From Sinorhizobium fredii USDA 257 (GTDB lineage Bacteria > Pseudomonadota > Alphaproteobacteria > Rhizobiales > Rhizobiaceae): a stretch of 64,000 nucleotides of DNA. The stretch is taken from the NCBI RefSeq assembly GCF_000265205.3, contig NC_018000.1, forward strand, positions 930,001-994,000, given 5' to 3'. The notes under the pieces are model-generated. The model saw nothing but the letters and a program-made list of their open reading frames with translations. It made no database searches and was not told where the DNA came from. A program made the translations under genes and the position numbers. Positions 43,508 through 52,177 of this stretch are shown one piece after another (positions within the stretch are counted from its first letter, which is position 1; every line of letters begins with the position of its first letter).

Positions 43508-44836
43508 ATGTCGAAAAAGAACGGAATTGATGCTTTCTCGCGCCGCGCGTTTCTGCGCTCGGCCGCAACGCTCGGTGCCGCCGCATGGGCAGGCGCCGCC
43601 AGTGCCCAGGACGCACTGGGCGAACTCATCAATTCGCCGCGTCGCGGCTCCTGGGATGACCAGTTCGATGCCAAGGCCTCGCGCACCGCGACAGCAGTTC
43701 TTTCCAATACACCGGTTTTCGGCCCTCAGACGATCAGCCATGTGCAGCAGGCAATCTTCGATTACCAGCAGATCGTCGCCGGCGGCGGCTGGCCCCAGGT
43801 TCCGCAGACCGGTGTAAGGCTCGAGCTTGGCGTCACCGATCCCTCCGTCCAGCAGCTGCGTCAGCGCCTGATGGTCTCCGGCGACCTGCCGCGGTCCGCC
43901 GGTATTTCCTCTTCCTTCGATTCCTACGTCGACGGCGCGATCAAGCGCTTCCAGGCCCGCCACGGTCTGCCGGCGGACGGCGTGATCGGCGAATATACGT
44001 TCAAGGCACTGAACGTCGACGCCGCGACGCGGCTGGCCCAACTCGAGACCAACCTTGTGCGGCTTCAGTCGATGTCGGGCGATCTCGGCCGCCGCTATGT
44101 CATGGTCAACATTCCCGCCGCCTATATCGAGGCGGTAGAGAACGGCCGCGTCGTGTTGCGTCATGCCGCTGTCGTCGGCAAGATCGACCGCCAGTCGCCG
44201 ATCCTCAATTCGAAGATCTACGAGGTCATCCTCAATCCCTACTGGACCGCGCCGCGCTCGATCGTCCAGAAGGACATCATGCCGCTGATGCGCAAGGACC
44301 CGACCTATCTCGAGCGCAACGCCATCCGCCTCTTCGACGGAAGCGGCAACGAAGTGTCGCCTGAAACGGTCGACTGGAATGCCGAAAAGGCGCCGAATCT
44401 GATGTTCCGGCAGGATCCCGGCAAGATCAACGCCATGTCCTCGACGAAGATCAACTTCCACAATGAGCATGCGGTCTACATGCACGACACGCCGCAGCAA
44501 GGCCTGTTCAACAAGCTGATGCGCTTCGAATCGTCGGGCTGTGTGCGCGTGCAGAACGTCCGCGACCTCTCGAACTGGCTGCTCAAGGAGACGCCCGGCT
44601 GGTCGCGCCAGCAGATCGAGGCGACCATCAAGACGGGCGTCAACACGCCGATCAAGCTTGCCGAAGAGGTGCCGGTCTATTTCACCTACGTCACCGCCTG
44701 GTCGGCGAAGGATCGCGTCGTCCAGTTCCGCGACGATATTTATCAGCGCGACGGCGCCGCGGAACTGGCCCTGCAGACGACGACCGGAGTCGAGCAATCG
44801 CCCGGCCCCATCGACGCCGACGCCTTGCCGCAATAA
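43508..44836 (+). CDS. ldtP: Periplasmic L,D-transpeptidase LdtP
   Basis: A 442-residue envelope enzyme forming 3-3 peptidoglycan crosslinks or attaching proteins to peptidoglycan. Twin-arginine signal SRRAFLRSAATLG (residues 11-23). A peptidoglycan-binding module follows (LRQRLMVSGDLP, VDGAIKRFQARHGLPADGVIGEYT in part). The YkuD domain ends with YMHDTPQQGLF and the catalytic SSGCVRV, Cys345. It sits downstream of its likely regulator ldtR and is closed by a terminator at 44863-44892. Loss of such enzymes typically alters cell shape and osmotic tolerance. Confidence 0.94.
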   Translation: MSKKNGIDAFSRRAFLRSAATLGAAAWAGAASAQDALGELINSPRRGSWDDQFDAKASRTATAVLSNTPVFGPQTISHVQQAIFDYQQIVAGGGWPQVPQTGVRLELGVTDPSVQQLRQRLMVSGDLPRSAGISSSFDSYVDGAIKRFQARHGLPADGVIGEYTFKALNVDAATRLAQLETNLVRLQSMSGDLGRRYVMVNIPAAYIEAVENGRVVLRHAAVVGKIDRQSPILNSKIYEVILNPYWTAPRSIVQKDIMPLMRKDPTYLERNAIRLFDGSGNEVSPETVDWNAEKAPNLMFRQDPGKINAMSSTKINFHNEHAVYMHDTPQQGLFNKLMRFESSGCVRVQNVRDLSNWLLKETPGWSRQQIEATIKTGVNTPIKLAEEVPVYFTYVTAWSAKDRVVQFRDDIYQRDGAAELALQTTTGVEQSPGPIDADALPQ

Positions 44837-44862
44837 GCAAAAGTGCCGTATTTTTCGATCAA

Positions 44863-44892
44863 GGCCGCGTATTCCAGGATGCGCGGCTTTTT
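44863..44892 (+). terminator. Terminator after ldtP
   Basis: GGCCGCGTAT ... ATGCGCGGC hairpin with one mismatch, followed by TTTTTC, 27 bases after the ldtP stop. Confidence 0.75.
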
Positions 44893-45018
44893 CATGTCTA
44901 CTCGGCCGCGATATATGGGCGCGGCGGATGGTGGAAATGGCGCAAACCGCACAGCGGATATTGCTCTCGGCGTGCGAGGAAGCTAAAGAACAGCCACCCT
45001 TGAGAGGAGCCTCGCGCG

Positions 45019-46314
45019 ATGCTTGCACAGACCAATGACGCCTTCTTCACCCGCTCTCTCGCCGACAGCGATCCGGAAATCTTCGGTGCGATCGAGAAGG
45101 AGCTGGGTCGCCAGCGCCATGAGATCGAGCTGATCGCCTCCGAGAACATCGTGTCCCGTGCCGTGCTCGAAGCCCAGGGCTCGATCATGACTAACAAATA
45201 TGCCGAGGGTTACCCGGGCAAGCGCTATTACGGCGGCTGCCAATATGTCGACATCGCCGAGGAACTGGCGATCGACCGTGCCAAGAAGCTCTTCGGCGTC
45301 AATTTCGCCAACGTGCAGCCGAACTCCGGTTCGCAGATGAACCAGGCGGTGTTCCTGGCGCTCCTGCAGCCGGGCGATACCTTCATGGGCCTCGACCTCA
45401 ATTCCGGCGGCCACCTGACCCACGGCTCCCCGGTGAACATGTCGGGCAAGTGGTTCAACGTCGTTTCCTACGGTGTGCGCGAAGACGATCACCTGCTCGA
45501 CATGGACGATGTCGTCGAGAAGGCCCGCAAGCACAAGCCCAAGCTGATCATCGCCGGCGGCACCGCCTATTCGCGCATCTGGGACTGGAAGCGTTTCCGT
45601 GAGATCGCCGATGAAGTCGGCGCCTGGCTCATGGTCGATATGGCCCACATTGCCGGCCTTGTCGCCGGTGGCCAGCATCCGTCGCCGTTCCCGCATTGCC
45701 ATGTCGCGACGACCACGACGCACAAGTCGCTGCGCGGCCCCCGTGGCGGTATGATCCTCACCAATGACGAGGATATCGCCAAGAAGATCAATTCGGCAGT
45801 CTTCCCAGGCCTCCAGGGCGGTCCGCTGATGCATGTGATCGCTGCCAAAGCCGTTGCGTTTGGCGAGGCGTTGCAGCCCTCTTTCAAGGACTATGCGGCC
45901 CAGATCGTCAAGAATGCCCGCACCCTTGCCGAAACGCTGAAGGCCAACGGCCTCGACATCGTTTCCGGCGGCACCGACAACCACCTGATGCTGGTCGATC
46001 TGCGCAAGAAGTACGCCACCGGCAAGCGCGCGGAGGCGGCGCTTGGCCGCGCCTACATCACCTGCAACAAGAACGGCATTCCCTTCGATCCGGAAAAGCC
46101 TTTCGTCACCTCCGGTGTTCGCCTCGGCGCACCGGCCGGCACGACGCGCGGCTTCAAGGAGGCGGAATTCAAGGAAATCGGCGAGCTGATCGTCGAGGTG
46201 CTCGATGGTCTGAAGGCGGCCAACTCCGACGAGGGCAATGCGGCCGTCGAAACCGCCGTTCGCGAAAAGGTGGTGAAGCTCACCGACCGTTTCCCGATGT
46301 ACGGCTACATGTGA
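45019..46314 (+). CDS. glyA: Serine hydroxymethyltransferase
   Basis: A 431-residue PLP enzyme interconverting serine and glycine and charging tetrahydrofolate. Motifs: [20 protein letters not shown] at the N-terminus, [14 protein letters not shown], and the PLP lysine in [14 protein letters not shown] (Lys236). A ribosome site GAGAGGAG precedes the ATG. nrdR starts 12 bases after its stop, then ribD and ribE, forming one apparent operon. Confidence 0.98.
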   Translation: MLAQTNDAFFTRSLADSDPEIFGAIEKELGRQRHEIELIASENIVSRAVLEAQGSIMTNKYAEGYPGKRYYGGCQYVDIAEELAIDRAKKLFGVNFANVQPNSGSQMNQAVFLALLQPGDTFMGLDLNSGGHLTHGSPVNMSGKWFNVVSYGVREDDHLLDMDDVVEKARKHKPKLIIAGGTAYSRIWDWKRFREIADEVGAWLMVDMAHIAGLVAGGQHPSPFPHCHVATTTTHKSLRGPRGGMILTNDEDIAKKINSAVFPGLQGGPLMHVIAAKAVAFGEALQPSFKDYAAQIVKNARTLAETLKANGLDIVSGGTDNHLMLVDLRKKYATGKRAEAALGRAYITCNKNGIPFDPEKPFVTSGVRLGAPAGTTRGFKEAEFKEIGELIVEVLDGLKAANSDEGNAAVETAVREKVVKLTDRFPMYGYM

Positions 46315-46326
46315 TCGGAAGGTTGC

Positions 46327-46800
46327 ATGCGCTGCCCCTATTGCAGTTCCGAAGACAGTCAAGTGAAGGATTCCCGTCCGGCTGAGGACGGGAATGCCAT
46401 TCGCCGCCGCCGCATCTGCCCTGATTGCGGCGGCCGCTTCACGACCTTCGAGCGGGTGCAGTTGCGTGAGCTGATGATTATCAAGAAGACCGGTCGGAAG
46501 GTGCCCTTCGACCGGGACAAGCTCTTGCGCTCCTTCGAGATCGCCCTGCGCAAGCGCCCGGTCGATCGTGACCGTATCGAGCGGGCGGTGTCTGGTATCG
46601 TCCGCCGCCTGGAAAGCTCCGGCGAGACGGAGATTCCCTCGGAGGAAATCGGCCTACAGGTGCTTGAGGCCCTGAAGAGCCTCGACGATGTCGCCTTCGT
46701 GCGATACGCCTCCGTCTATCGGGATTTTTCCCACGCCGAGGATTTCGAGAAGGTCATTGCCGAGATCAGCGCCAAGATCGCGCGCGATCCCAGCGAATAG
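46327..46800 (+). CDS. nrdR: Transcriptional repressor NrdR
   Basis: A 157-residue repressor of ribonucleotide reductase genes. The zinc ribbon uses Cys3, Cys6 (MRCPYCSS) and Cys31, Cys34 (CPDCGGRF); the ATP-cone follows ([18 protein letters not shown]), sensing ATP versus dATP. The position between glyA and ribD is conserved in many alphaproteobacteria. No NrdR box is evident in this window, so its targets lie elsewhere. Confidence 0.97.
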   Translation: MRCPYCSSEDSQVKDSRPAEDGNAIRRRRICPDCGGRFTTFERVQLRELMIIKKTGRKVPFDRDKLLRSFEIALRKRPVDRDRIERAVSGIVRRLESSGETEIPSEEIGLQVLEALKSLDDVAFVRYASVYRDFSHAEDFEKVIAEISAKIARDPSE

Positions 46801-46821
46801 CTCTAGTTAGCGGAGGAGCGC

Positions 46822-47925
46822 ATGGGCGGGCCGACGCGTGAGGACGAGAGATTCATGGCGGCGGCATTGCGCCTCGCCCGCCGCAATCTCGGTCTGACCT
46901 CCACCAATCCCTCCGTCGGCTGTCTTGTCGTCAAGGACGGAACGATTGTCGGCCGAGCGGTGACGGCGCCAAGCGGACGCCCGCATGCGGAATCGCAGGC
47001 TCTTGCCGACGCAGGTGAGAAGGCGAGGGGGGCGACCGTCTATGTCACCCTCGAACCCTGTTCGCATCATGGCAAGACGCCGCCCTGTGCCGACGCGCTT
47101 ATCGCCTCGGGCGTCGCCCGCGTCGTCGTTTGCCTTCTGGACCCAGACGAGCGCGTGGCCGGTCGCGGGGTCGTGATGCTCCGCGACGCCGGCATCGGAG
47201 TCGACATCGGTGTCCTTCGCGACGAGGGCGAGAGGGTGCTGGAAGCTTATCTTATGCGCCAGCGGATGAAGCGGCCGCATGTCACCCTCAAGCTCGCCGT
47301 CTCGGCCGACGGCATGATCGGACGAAAGGGTGAAGGGCAGCTGAGGATCACCGGTGCGGTCTCGCGCGCCCAGGTCCAGGTGCTGCGTGCCGAGACGGAT
47401 GCCATCCTCGTCGGGGCCGGTACGGCAAATGCCGACGATCCGGAACTCACCGTTCGGTTACCTGGGCTTGAAGCGCGTTCGCCAATCCGTATCGTCCTTG
47501 ATCGACGTCTAGACTTGACGGTCGAATCGAAGCTCGTCCGCTCGGCCGGTGCGGTCCCATTGATCGCCGTCGCAGATTCGGTGCTCGATCGGGCCGCAAC
47601 AGCGAGGCGCAGCGCGCTGGAAGAAGCCGGCGTCGAAGTGTTGAATGCCGATACCGTTGCCGATCTTTTGACGGCACTGGCCTCGCGCGGCATTTCCTCG
47701 CTTCTGGTCGAAGGCGGCGCGCGGGCGGCGCGCCAGTTTCTCGATGCGGGGCTGGTCGATCGAATTCTGCTGTACAACGGGCCGGCGACTATTGGCGCAG
47801 ACGGCATCCGATCCCCATTTGGTCGGACGACCGTACCCGCCGGGTTTTCGCTCAAGCGTACGGCCCGTTACGGCGATGATATTTTCGACGATTACGAAAG
47901 AGATACCGGATGTTCACAGGCATAA
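46822..47925 (+). CDS. ribD: Bifunctional riboflavin biosynthesis deaminase/reductase RibD
   Basis: A 367-residue two-domain enzyme for steps two and three of riboflavin synthesis. The N-terminal deaminase has the zinc site HAE (His55, Glu57) and EPCSHHGKTPPC (Cys80, Cys89). The C-terminal NADPH reductase starts near residue 150 (RPHVTLKLAVSADGMIGRKG in part) and has LLVEGGARAARQFLDAGLVD. The ATG at 46822 has GGAGG upstream. It overlaps ribE by 16 bases. Confidence 0.96.
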   Translation: MGGPTREDERFMAAALRLARRNLGLTSTNPSVGCLVVKDGTIVGRAVTAPSGRPHAESQALADAGEKARGATVYVTLEPCSHHGKTPPCADALIASGVARVVVCLLDPDERVAGRGVVMLRDAGIGVDIGVLRDEGERVLEAYLMRQRMKRPHVTLKLAVSADGMIGRKGEGQLRITGAVSRAQVQVLRAETDAILVGAGTANADDPELTVRLPGLEARSPIRIVLDRRLDLTVESKLVRSAGAVPLIAVADSVLDRAATARRSALEEAGVEVLNADTVADLLTALASRGISSLLVEGGARAARQFLDAGLVDRILLYNGPATIGADGIRSPFGRTTVPAGFSLKRTARYGDDIFDDYERDTGCSQA

Positions 47926-48530
47926 TCACCGATATCGGCACCGTGGAGAAGGTCACGGCGCTCCGGGAAGGCATCAAGCTTCGCGTCGCCACCAGCTATG
48001 ATCCGAAGACGATCGACATGGGAGCCTCGATCGCCCATGCCGGGGTGTGCCTGACCGTAACGGGCCTGCCGGAGGCTGGCAGCAACGAGCGCTGGTTCGA
48101 AGTCGAGGCCTGGGAAGAGGCGTTGAGGCTGACGACCGTTTCCGGCTGGCAAGAGGGCACGCGCATCAATCTCGAGCGTTCGCTGAAGATCGGCGACGAG
48201 CTCGGCGGCCACATCGTTTCCGGCCATGTGGACGGCCAGGCGGAAATTCTCGCCGTCGACCCGGAAGGCGATGCGGTGCGCTTCCGGCTCCGCGCGCCGG
48301 AACATCTCGCCCGCTTTGTTGCGCCGAAGGGTTCCGTTGCGCTAGACGGCACTTCTCTGACCGTCAACCGGGTGGATGGCGCCGACTTCGACGTGCTGTT
48401 GATCCGCCATTCGCTCGAAGTCACCACCTGGGGTGAACGCCGGGCCGGCGACCACGTCAATTTCGAGGTCGATACCATGGCGCGCTATGCGGCCCGGCTC
48501 GCCGAGTTTCCCGTTTCCCAGGGAGAATGA
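47910..48530 (+). CDS. ribE: Riboflavin synthase alpha chain
   Basis: A 206-residue enzyme dismutating two 6,7-dimethyl-8-ribityllumazine into riboflavin and the pyrimidine. Begins MFTGIITDIGTVEKV and contains two lumazine-binding repeats: HAGVCLTVTGL (first) and GSVALDGTSLTVNRV (second). The start lies inside ribD, so translation is coupled. Its substrate is made by RibH, encoded 2.7 kb downstream after a variable patch. Some genomes name this gene ribC. Confidence 0.96.
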   Translation: MFTGIITDIGTVEKVTALREGIKLRVATSYDPKTIDMGASIAHAGVCLTVTGLPEAGSNERWFEVEAWEEALRLTTVSGWQEGTRINLERSLKIGDELGGHIVSGHVDGQAEILAVDPEGDAVRFRLRAPEHLARFVAPKGSVALDGTSLTVNRVDGADFDVLLIRHSLEVTTWGERRAGDHVNFEVDTMARYAARLAEFPVSQGE

Positions 48531-48605
48531 TGTCGATGGCGGCCGAAGGGTTTCGACGGCGGATGGCGGTATTTTGATCCTCTCCAGTCGGTGCGAAAGG
48601 TAACT

Positions 48606-49060
48606 AAGCGGTCAGTACATCCTCTATTCGGATCGGCAGGGTGCGCACGCGCTTGCCGGTCGCGTGGACGGCGCGTGGTAGGCCGGATAGGTGGCCGAGG
48701 CCACACGCATGCCGATCAGGAGACGACCGTCGCGCATGGAGCGCGGTTCGGAAGCCCGATGCGACCAACCGAAGCGCTCGGCGGCGAGGTCTTATCATTT
48801 CATCAGCGAGCGGCTGGAGAAGGGCTTGTTCTCGCTCTCATCGATCTCGGGTTCGTTCCGCCGCCGTAGTTCGACAGGATCGAGCCCGAGGGCGTAGGAC
48901 AGTTCATCCAAGGCGCATTCGAGCGCGAAGATGCCACTCGCCTCGCCCGGTCCGCGCATATGGTTCGGCGTACCGATTTCGAGCTGCCGCAGTCTGTACT
49001 GCGTGCGCACGTTCGGGCAGGAATACATGTAGCCGCTAGCGCGAACTGCAGGCGAACTAT
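48606..49060 (-). pseudogene. Remnant of a xanthine dehydrogenase-family molybdopterin-binding subunit (YagR-like)
   Basis: On the minus strand, about 49060 to 48800 encodes YSCPNVRTQ, PNHMRGPGEASGIFALECAL and DELSYALGLDPVELRRRN, then ENKPFSSRSL, an excellent match to the middle-to-late part of YagR/XdhA-type large subunits (R-A/G-PGEA...FALE...DELA...GLDP-ELRRRN). Two consecutive stop codons (TGATAA) interrupt it at about 48799-48794. The same frame then continues with DLAAERFGWSHRASEPRSM and RDGRLLIGMRVASATYPAYH before decaying. Both ends of the 750-residue protein are missing. Confidence 0.85.
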
Positions 49061-49118
49061 ACTTTGTCGATTGCGCTATTGAAACGCGCTTGGTGCAGTT
49101 GCAGTGGGCGAAATGCGG

Positions 49119-49146
49119 GGCGGCGTCCCCGATCGGGGACGCCGCC
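49119..49146. repeat. Perfect 28-bp palindrome
   Basis: GGCGGCGTCCCC-GATC-GGGGACGCCGCC, twelve-base arms around GATC, downstream of the minus-strand gene 49202-49552. It could end transcription of that gene, though no T run follows on that strand. Confidence 0.8.
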
Positions 49147-49158
49147 TTGAGGCGGGAT

Positions 49159-49178
49159 GGGAAACCGCGCGGTTTCCC
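49159..49178. repeat. Perfect 20-bp palindrome
   Basis: GGGAAACCGCGCGGTTTCCC, a second perfect inverted repeat 12 bases from the previous one and 24 bases from the neighbouring stop codon. Confidence 0.8.
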
Positions 49179-49201
49179 GTCCGGTACTGCTTTCGAGGAG
49201 G

Positions 49202-49552
49202 TCAGCGAACGTAGATTGTCAAACCACCGTCGGCGGCTTCCTCGGCGCCGGCGATGTTGTTCATCTCGACACGTTGCGCCTTCAGCTTGGATGCCAAGGG
49301 CTTGTTGGCATCGACTGCTGCGAGCAGGGCGGTGCGTTGTTCCGCCGTTGCCTCATCGATCCACATCCGGGTCTGGTTCTCCTGGTTCAACGTGTCGACG
49401 TCGACGACTCTGACATTGTCGCCCTTGAAGGCGCGAACGGTGTGGTCGATGTGACTCGGCCAGTTCATCTTGGCGTCCGTGGCATAGGTGATGCCGCCGA
49501 AGCTCAGTGTGGAGAGGGCGGCGATGACGGAAAAAGTCGCGATGCGGTTCAT
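49202..49552 (-). CDS. Small secreted protein, unknown function
   Basis: A 116-residue protein with a Sec signal (MNRIATFSVIAALSTLSFGGITYA). The mature part has no cysteine and no motif I recognise; it contains NVRVVDVDTLNQENQTRMWI and ends GGLTIYVR. ATG at 49552 is chosen because AAAGGAG lies seven bases upstream; an ATG at 49558 is too close to the ribosome site. Two palindromes lie just downstream. The gene sits next to the xanthine dehydrogenase remnant in a variable patch. Confidence 0.7.
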   Translation of the reverse strand: MNRIATFSVIAALSTLSFGGITYATDAKMNWPSHIDHTVRAFKGDNVRVVDVDTLNQENQTRMWIDEATAEQRTALLAAVDANKPLASKLKAQRVEMNNIAGAEEAADGGLTIYVR

Positions 49553-49881
49553 TGTCATGCTCCTTTGCTCGCGGTTGCGGCCCGGGCAGGCAATCGAACG
49601 CATGACTCGTTGCGATTGCTGAGCCGGTCGCGCGGCTCCGCTTTGGCCAGCACGGACCGTTTGCGGGTGGGGTCATCCGCAGCAAGTGGCGCTGGATTGT
49701 TTCGACTGGTTGGGGTGGCGTTTCCCCGTTGCTTCCGGTGTCGCGCCGTGCCAACGGTTACGAAACTGGGCCGGAATGTGGCCATTTCCGAGGCGTAAGT
49801 TCCTGAAAAATAGTTAAAAATCGTTCATGTTCGCGGATGCCAACAAGCCCGGCAAAATGGACGCCGGAGCCTGGCCTTGGC
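49553..49881. other. Intergenic region without recognised content
   Basis: About 330 bases between two minus-strand genes: the upstream side of the secreted-protein gene and the 3' end of the acetyltransferase gene. No convincing reading frame, RNA or repeat is visible. Confidence 0.4.
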
Positions 49882-50424
49882 TCAGACTGCGCCCGTCGAC
49901 CGGCGTTCGAACATGAGCATCGGTCTACCGTGATAGGTCGTGCGCCGGAATTCCCTAAAACCATACTTGAGCGCGACCCGGATCGAAGCCTCATTGCCGG
50001 GTTCGATGATGCAGGTCTTTCTAAGGGCGGGAAACTCGCGATCGCCCCAGGCGAGTGCGGCGGAGACCGCCTCCGTCGCAAAGCCGCGGCCATGGCACTT
50101 CGGCGAAAGTGCCCAGCCCATCTCCATCGTTCCCTCGAGCGATGGTGTGATCTCGCGGTGGGGATCATGGAATCCGGCCTCGCCGATGAACGCACCGCCG
50201 TCCTTCTCCTGGATCGCAAAGAAGCCGAAGCCGAAATAGTGCCACATCCCCACCTGGCGCAAGAACCGCGTCCAGGACTGTTCGCGCGTGTAGGGCACGC
50301 CACCCACGTGACGCGTCACTTCCCCGTCCGCGAAGAGTGCGCTGTAGCAGGGAAAATCGTCGCGCCGATAGGGGCGCAAGAGAAGCCGCTCGGTCTCGAT
50401 TACGGGCACACGATGCATTTTCAC
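49882..50424 (-). CDS. GNAT-family N-acetyltransferase, RimJ/RimL-like
   Basis: A 180-residue acetyl-CoA dependent transferase. TERLLLRPYRRDDFPCYSAL is the typical N-terminus; MGWALSPKCHGRGFATEAV holds the acetyl-CoA phosphate loop (Q/R-x2-G-x-G/A type, here H-G-R-G-F-A); EPGNEASIRVALKYGFRE is the usual motif B. Substrate unknown. The GTG start overlaps the cupin gene's stop (GTGA); an ATG at 50418 is an alternative. Coupled to the cupin gene. Confidence 0.9.
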   Translation of the reverse strand: MKMHRVPVIETERLLLRPYRRDDFPCYSALFADGEVTRHVGGVPYTREQSWTRFLRQVGMWHYFGFGFFAIQEKDGGAFIGEAGFHDPHREITPSLEGTMEMGWALSPKCHGRGFATEAVSAALAWGDREFPALRKTCIIEPGNEASIRVALKYGFREFRRTTYHGRPMLMFERRSTGAV

Positions 50425-50984
50425 TCCGGTTTGGCTGATGGGGCCGGTTTGGCTGATGGAGAAGGTGAAGTTAGGTCCTGAGCGCAGCCCGGCTCACCAT
50501 CCCAATAGTCGGTTGCCGATTGAGGCCGGCCGATAAAGTCGAACGAAGCCTCGCGCGTGTCGGACCGCCGGGTTCTGGCCAGGAACTTGCCGGAGTCCGG
50601 ATATTCGCAAATCTCGGTCGAGGCCATGGTCGATATCGACAGATACTTGAGCGGCAACGTTCCTGTGTTGATCAGGTGATGCGCCGTTTCAGGACCGCCA
50701 GCCGGTGCGCCGAGCACGTCGCCGGGCCCGACGGCATAGCGTTCGCCGCCGAAGCGGTATGTGCCCTCTCCCTCGAGAATGATGAACAATTCCTCCTCGA
50801 CATGGTGGTTGTGAAAGGGGCAGCCGGATTTGCCCGGCGGCACCTCGCCATAGCTGATGCCGAGGTCTTTCAGGCCGAGAAGCGCACCGAACGAGGCGTC
50901 GCGCGATTCGAAGAACGAGCCGCGGCGCCAGTGGTCGAGGCCGAGCTGGTCGAGACTGACGATCGGTTTGCGGATTTCCGTCAT
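50421..50984 (-). CDS. Cupin-domain protein
   Basis: A 187-residue protein with a single conserved beta-barrel. Metal-binding cupin motif 1 reads CPFHNHHVEEELFIILEGEG and motif 2 PAGGPETAHHLINTG. It may be a dioxygenase, isomerase or ligand-binding protein; no further assignment possible. The C-terminus carries a short duplicated peptide, PSAKPAPSAKPE, encoded by an 18-bp tandem repeat at 50426-50461. Co-transcribed with the acetyltransferase gene. Confidence 0.86.
   Translation of the reverse strand: MTEIRKPIVSLDQLGLDHWRRGSFFESRDASFGALLGLKDLGISYGEVPPGKSGCPFHNHHVEEELFIILEGEGTYRFGGERYAVGPGDVLGAPAGGPETAHHLINTGTLPLKYLSISTMASTEICEYPDSGKFLARTRRSDTREASFDFIGRPQSATDYWDGEPGCAQDLTSPSPSAKPAPSAKPE
50426..50461. 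repeat. 18-bp tandem duplication at the 3' end of the cupin gene
   Basis: CCGGTTTGGCTGATGGGG followed directly by CCGGTTTGGCTGATGGAG: two copies with one mismatch. It lengthens the cupin tail by six residues without changing frame. Confidence 0.85.
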
Positions 50985-51230
50985 GGCTTTCCTCCCGGCC
51001 GTGGCGGCCCTTCCGCAGCGTGAACAGCTTCACCTTGCAGAATCGGCCGCAATATACTTGAGGTTTTAAAGCTAGTATATGCCGGAACCGTCACCGGAGC
51101 AGCCTGAGGCGGAAGATGGCGCGGCAAATGGCCTCCGCATGCAGGAATTTGCTTGCCATTCTGCGCAGGCCGTGGTTTGACCGCCGCCTGCGCTGGCCGA
51201 GGCCGGCCCATATTTCAAGACAGGTGATCC

Positions 51231-51692
51231 ATGGCGAATACCAAGCCGGTCCGCATCCTGATTGTGGAAGCGCGCTTCTATGACGATATGGCCGACGCAA
51301 TGCTCGACGGGGCTAAGCATGCGCTCGACGCAGCCGGCGCGACCTATGATATCGTTACGGTTCCGGGCGCCCTGGAAATTCCCGCGGCACTGGCCATGGC
51401 GCTCGATGGTGCCGACGAAGGCGGAACCGACTACGACGGCTTCGTTGCGCTCGGCATGGTGATTCGCGGCGAGACCTATCATTTCGACATCGTGGCGAAC
51501 GAGTCGGCGCGTGCTTTGATGGATCTCGCCGTGAGCGAGAGCCTGGCGCTCGGCAACGGCATCCTGACGGTGGAGAATGAGGAACAGGCGTGGGCGCGTG
51601 CCCGTCGCTCGGAGGGCGACAAGGGCGGCTTTGCCGCGCGTGCCGCGCTCACCATGATCGAACTGAAGAACAAGCTGAGTAAAGAACAGTGA
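51231..51692 (+). CDS. ribH: 6,7-dimethyl-8-ribityllumazine synthase
   Basis: A 153-residue enzyme condensing the RibD product with dihydroxybutanone phosphate. Recognised by [15 protein letters not shown] and the region [22 protein letters not shown] with the catalytic His. The nearby upstream sequence does not show FMN-riboswitch features, suggesting the constitutive RibH type. nusB overlaps its stop codon. Confidence 0.96.
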   Translation: MANTKPVRILIVEARFYDDMADAMLDGAKHALDAAGATYDIVTVPGALEIPAALAMALDGADEGGTDYDGFVALGMVIRGETYHFDIVANESARALMDLAVSESLALGNGILTVENEEQAWARARRSEGDKGGFAARAALTMIELKNKLSKEQ

Positions 51693-52171
51693 CGAACACC
51701 CCCTCGGATCAGCCGCTGAAGCAGGTCAACCAGCGTGGCGCCGCGCGCCTTGCGGCCGTTCAGGCCCTCTACCAGATGGAAGTCGGCGGAACCGGCGTGC
51801 TCGAGATCGTTGCCGAGTTCGAGGCGCATCGTCTTGGCCAGGAACTGGACGGCGAGACCTATCTCAAGGCGGACGCCTCCTGGTTCCGCTCGATCGTCTC
51901 CGGCGTCGTGCGCGACCAGCGCAAGCTCGACCCGTTGATCGGATACGCGCTTCAGGACGATTGGGCGCTTTCGCGACTCGATTCCACCGTCCGCGCCATC
52001 CTGCGCGCCGGCACTTTCGAACTGCTCGAGCGCAGGGACGTACCGGTTCCGGTGATCGTTACCGAATATGTCGAGATCGCCAAGGCCTTCTTCGAGGACG
52101 AGGAGCCGAAGCTCGTCAACGCTGTCCTCGACCGCATCGCCAAGCAGATCCGCGGCGAGCAGCGGACATAG
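51689..52171 (+). CDS. nusB: Transcription antitermination protein NusB
   Basis: A 160-residue all-helical RNA-binding protein that with NusE binds boxA in rRNA leaders. It contains [19 protein letters not shown] at the N-terminus and [19 protein letters not shown] near residue 100, with the C-terminal [23 protein letters not shown] (core). GTG start overlaps ribH stop (GTGA); this ribH-nusB pairing is common in bacteria. Confidence 0.96.
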   Translation: MTNTPSDQPLKQVNQRGAARLAAVQALYQMEVGGTGVLEIVAEFEAHRLGQELDGETYLKADASWFRSIVSGVVRDQRKLDPLIGYALQDDWALSRLDSTVRAILRAGTFELLERRDVPVPVIVTEYVEIAKAFFEDEEPKLVNAVLDRIAKQIRGEQRT

Positions 52172-52177
52172 CCCCTC

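Noticed and set aside
51000..51230. FMN riboswitch before ribH
   Set aside because: The conserved AGGGYRG-type core and paired helices are not present.
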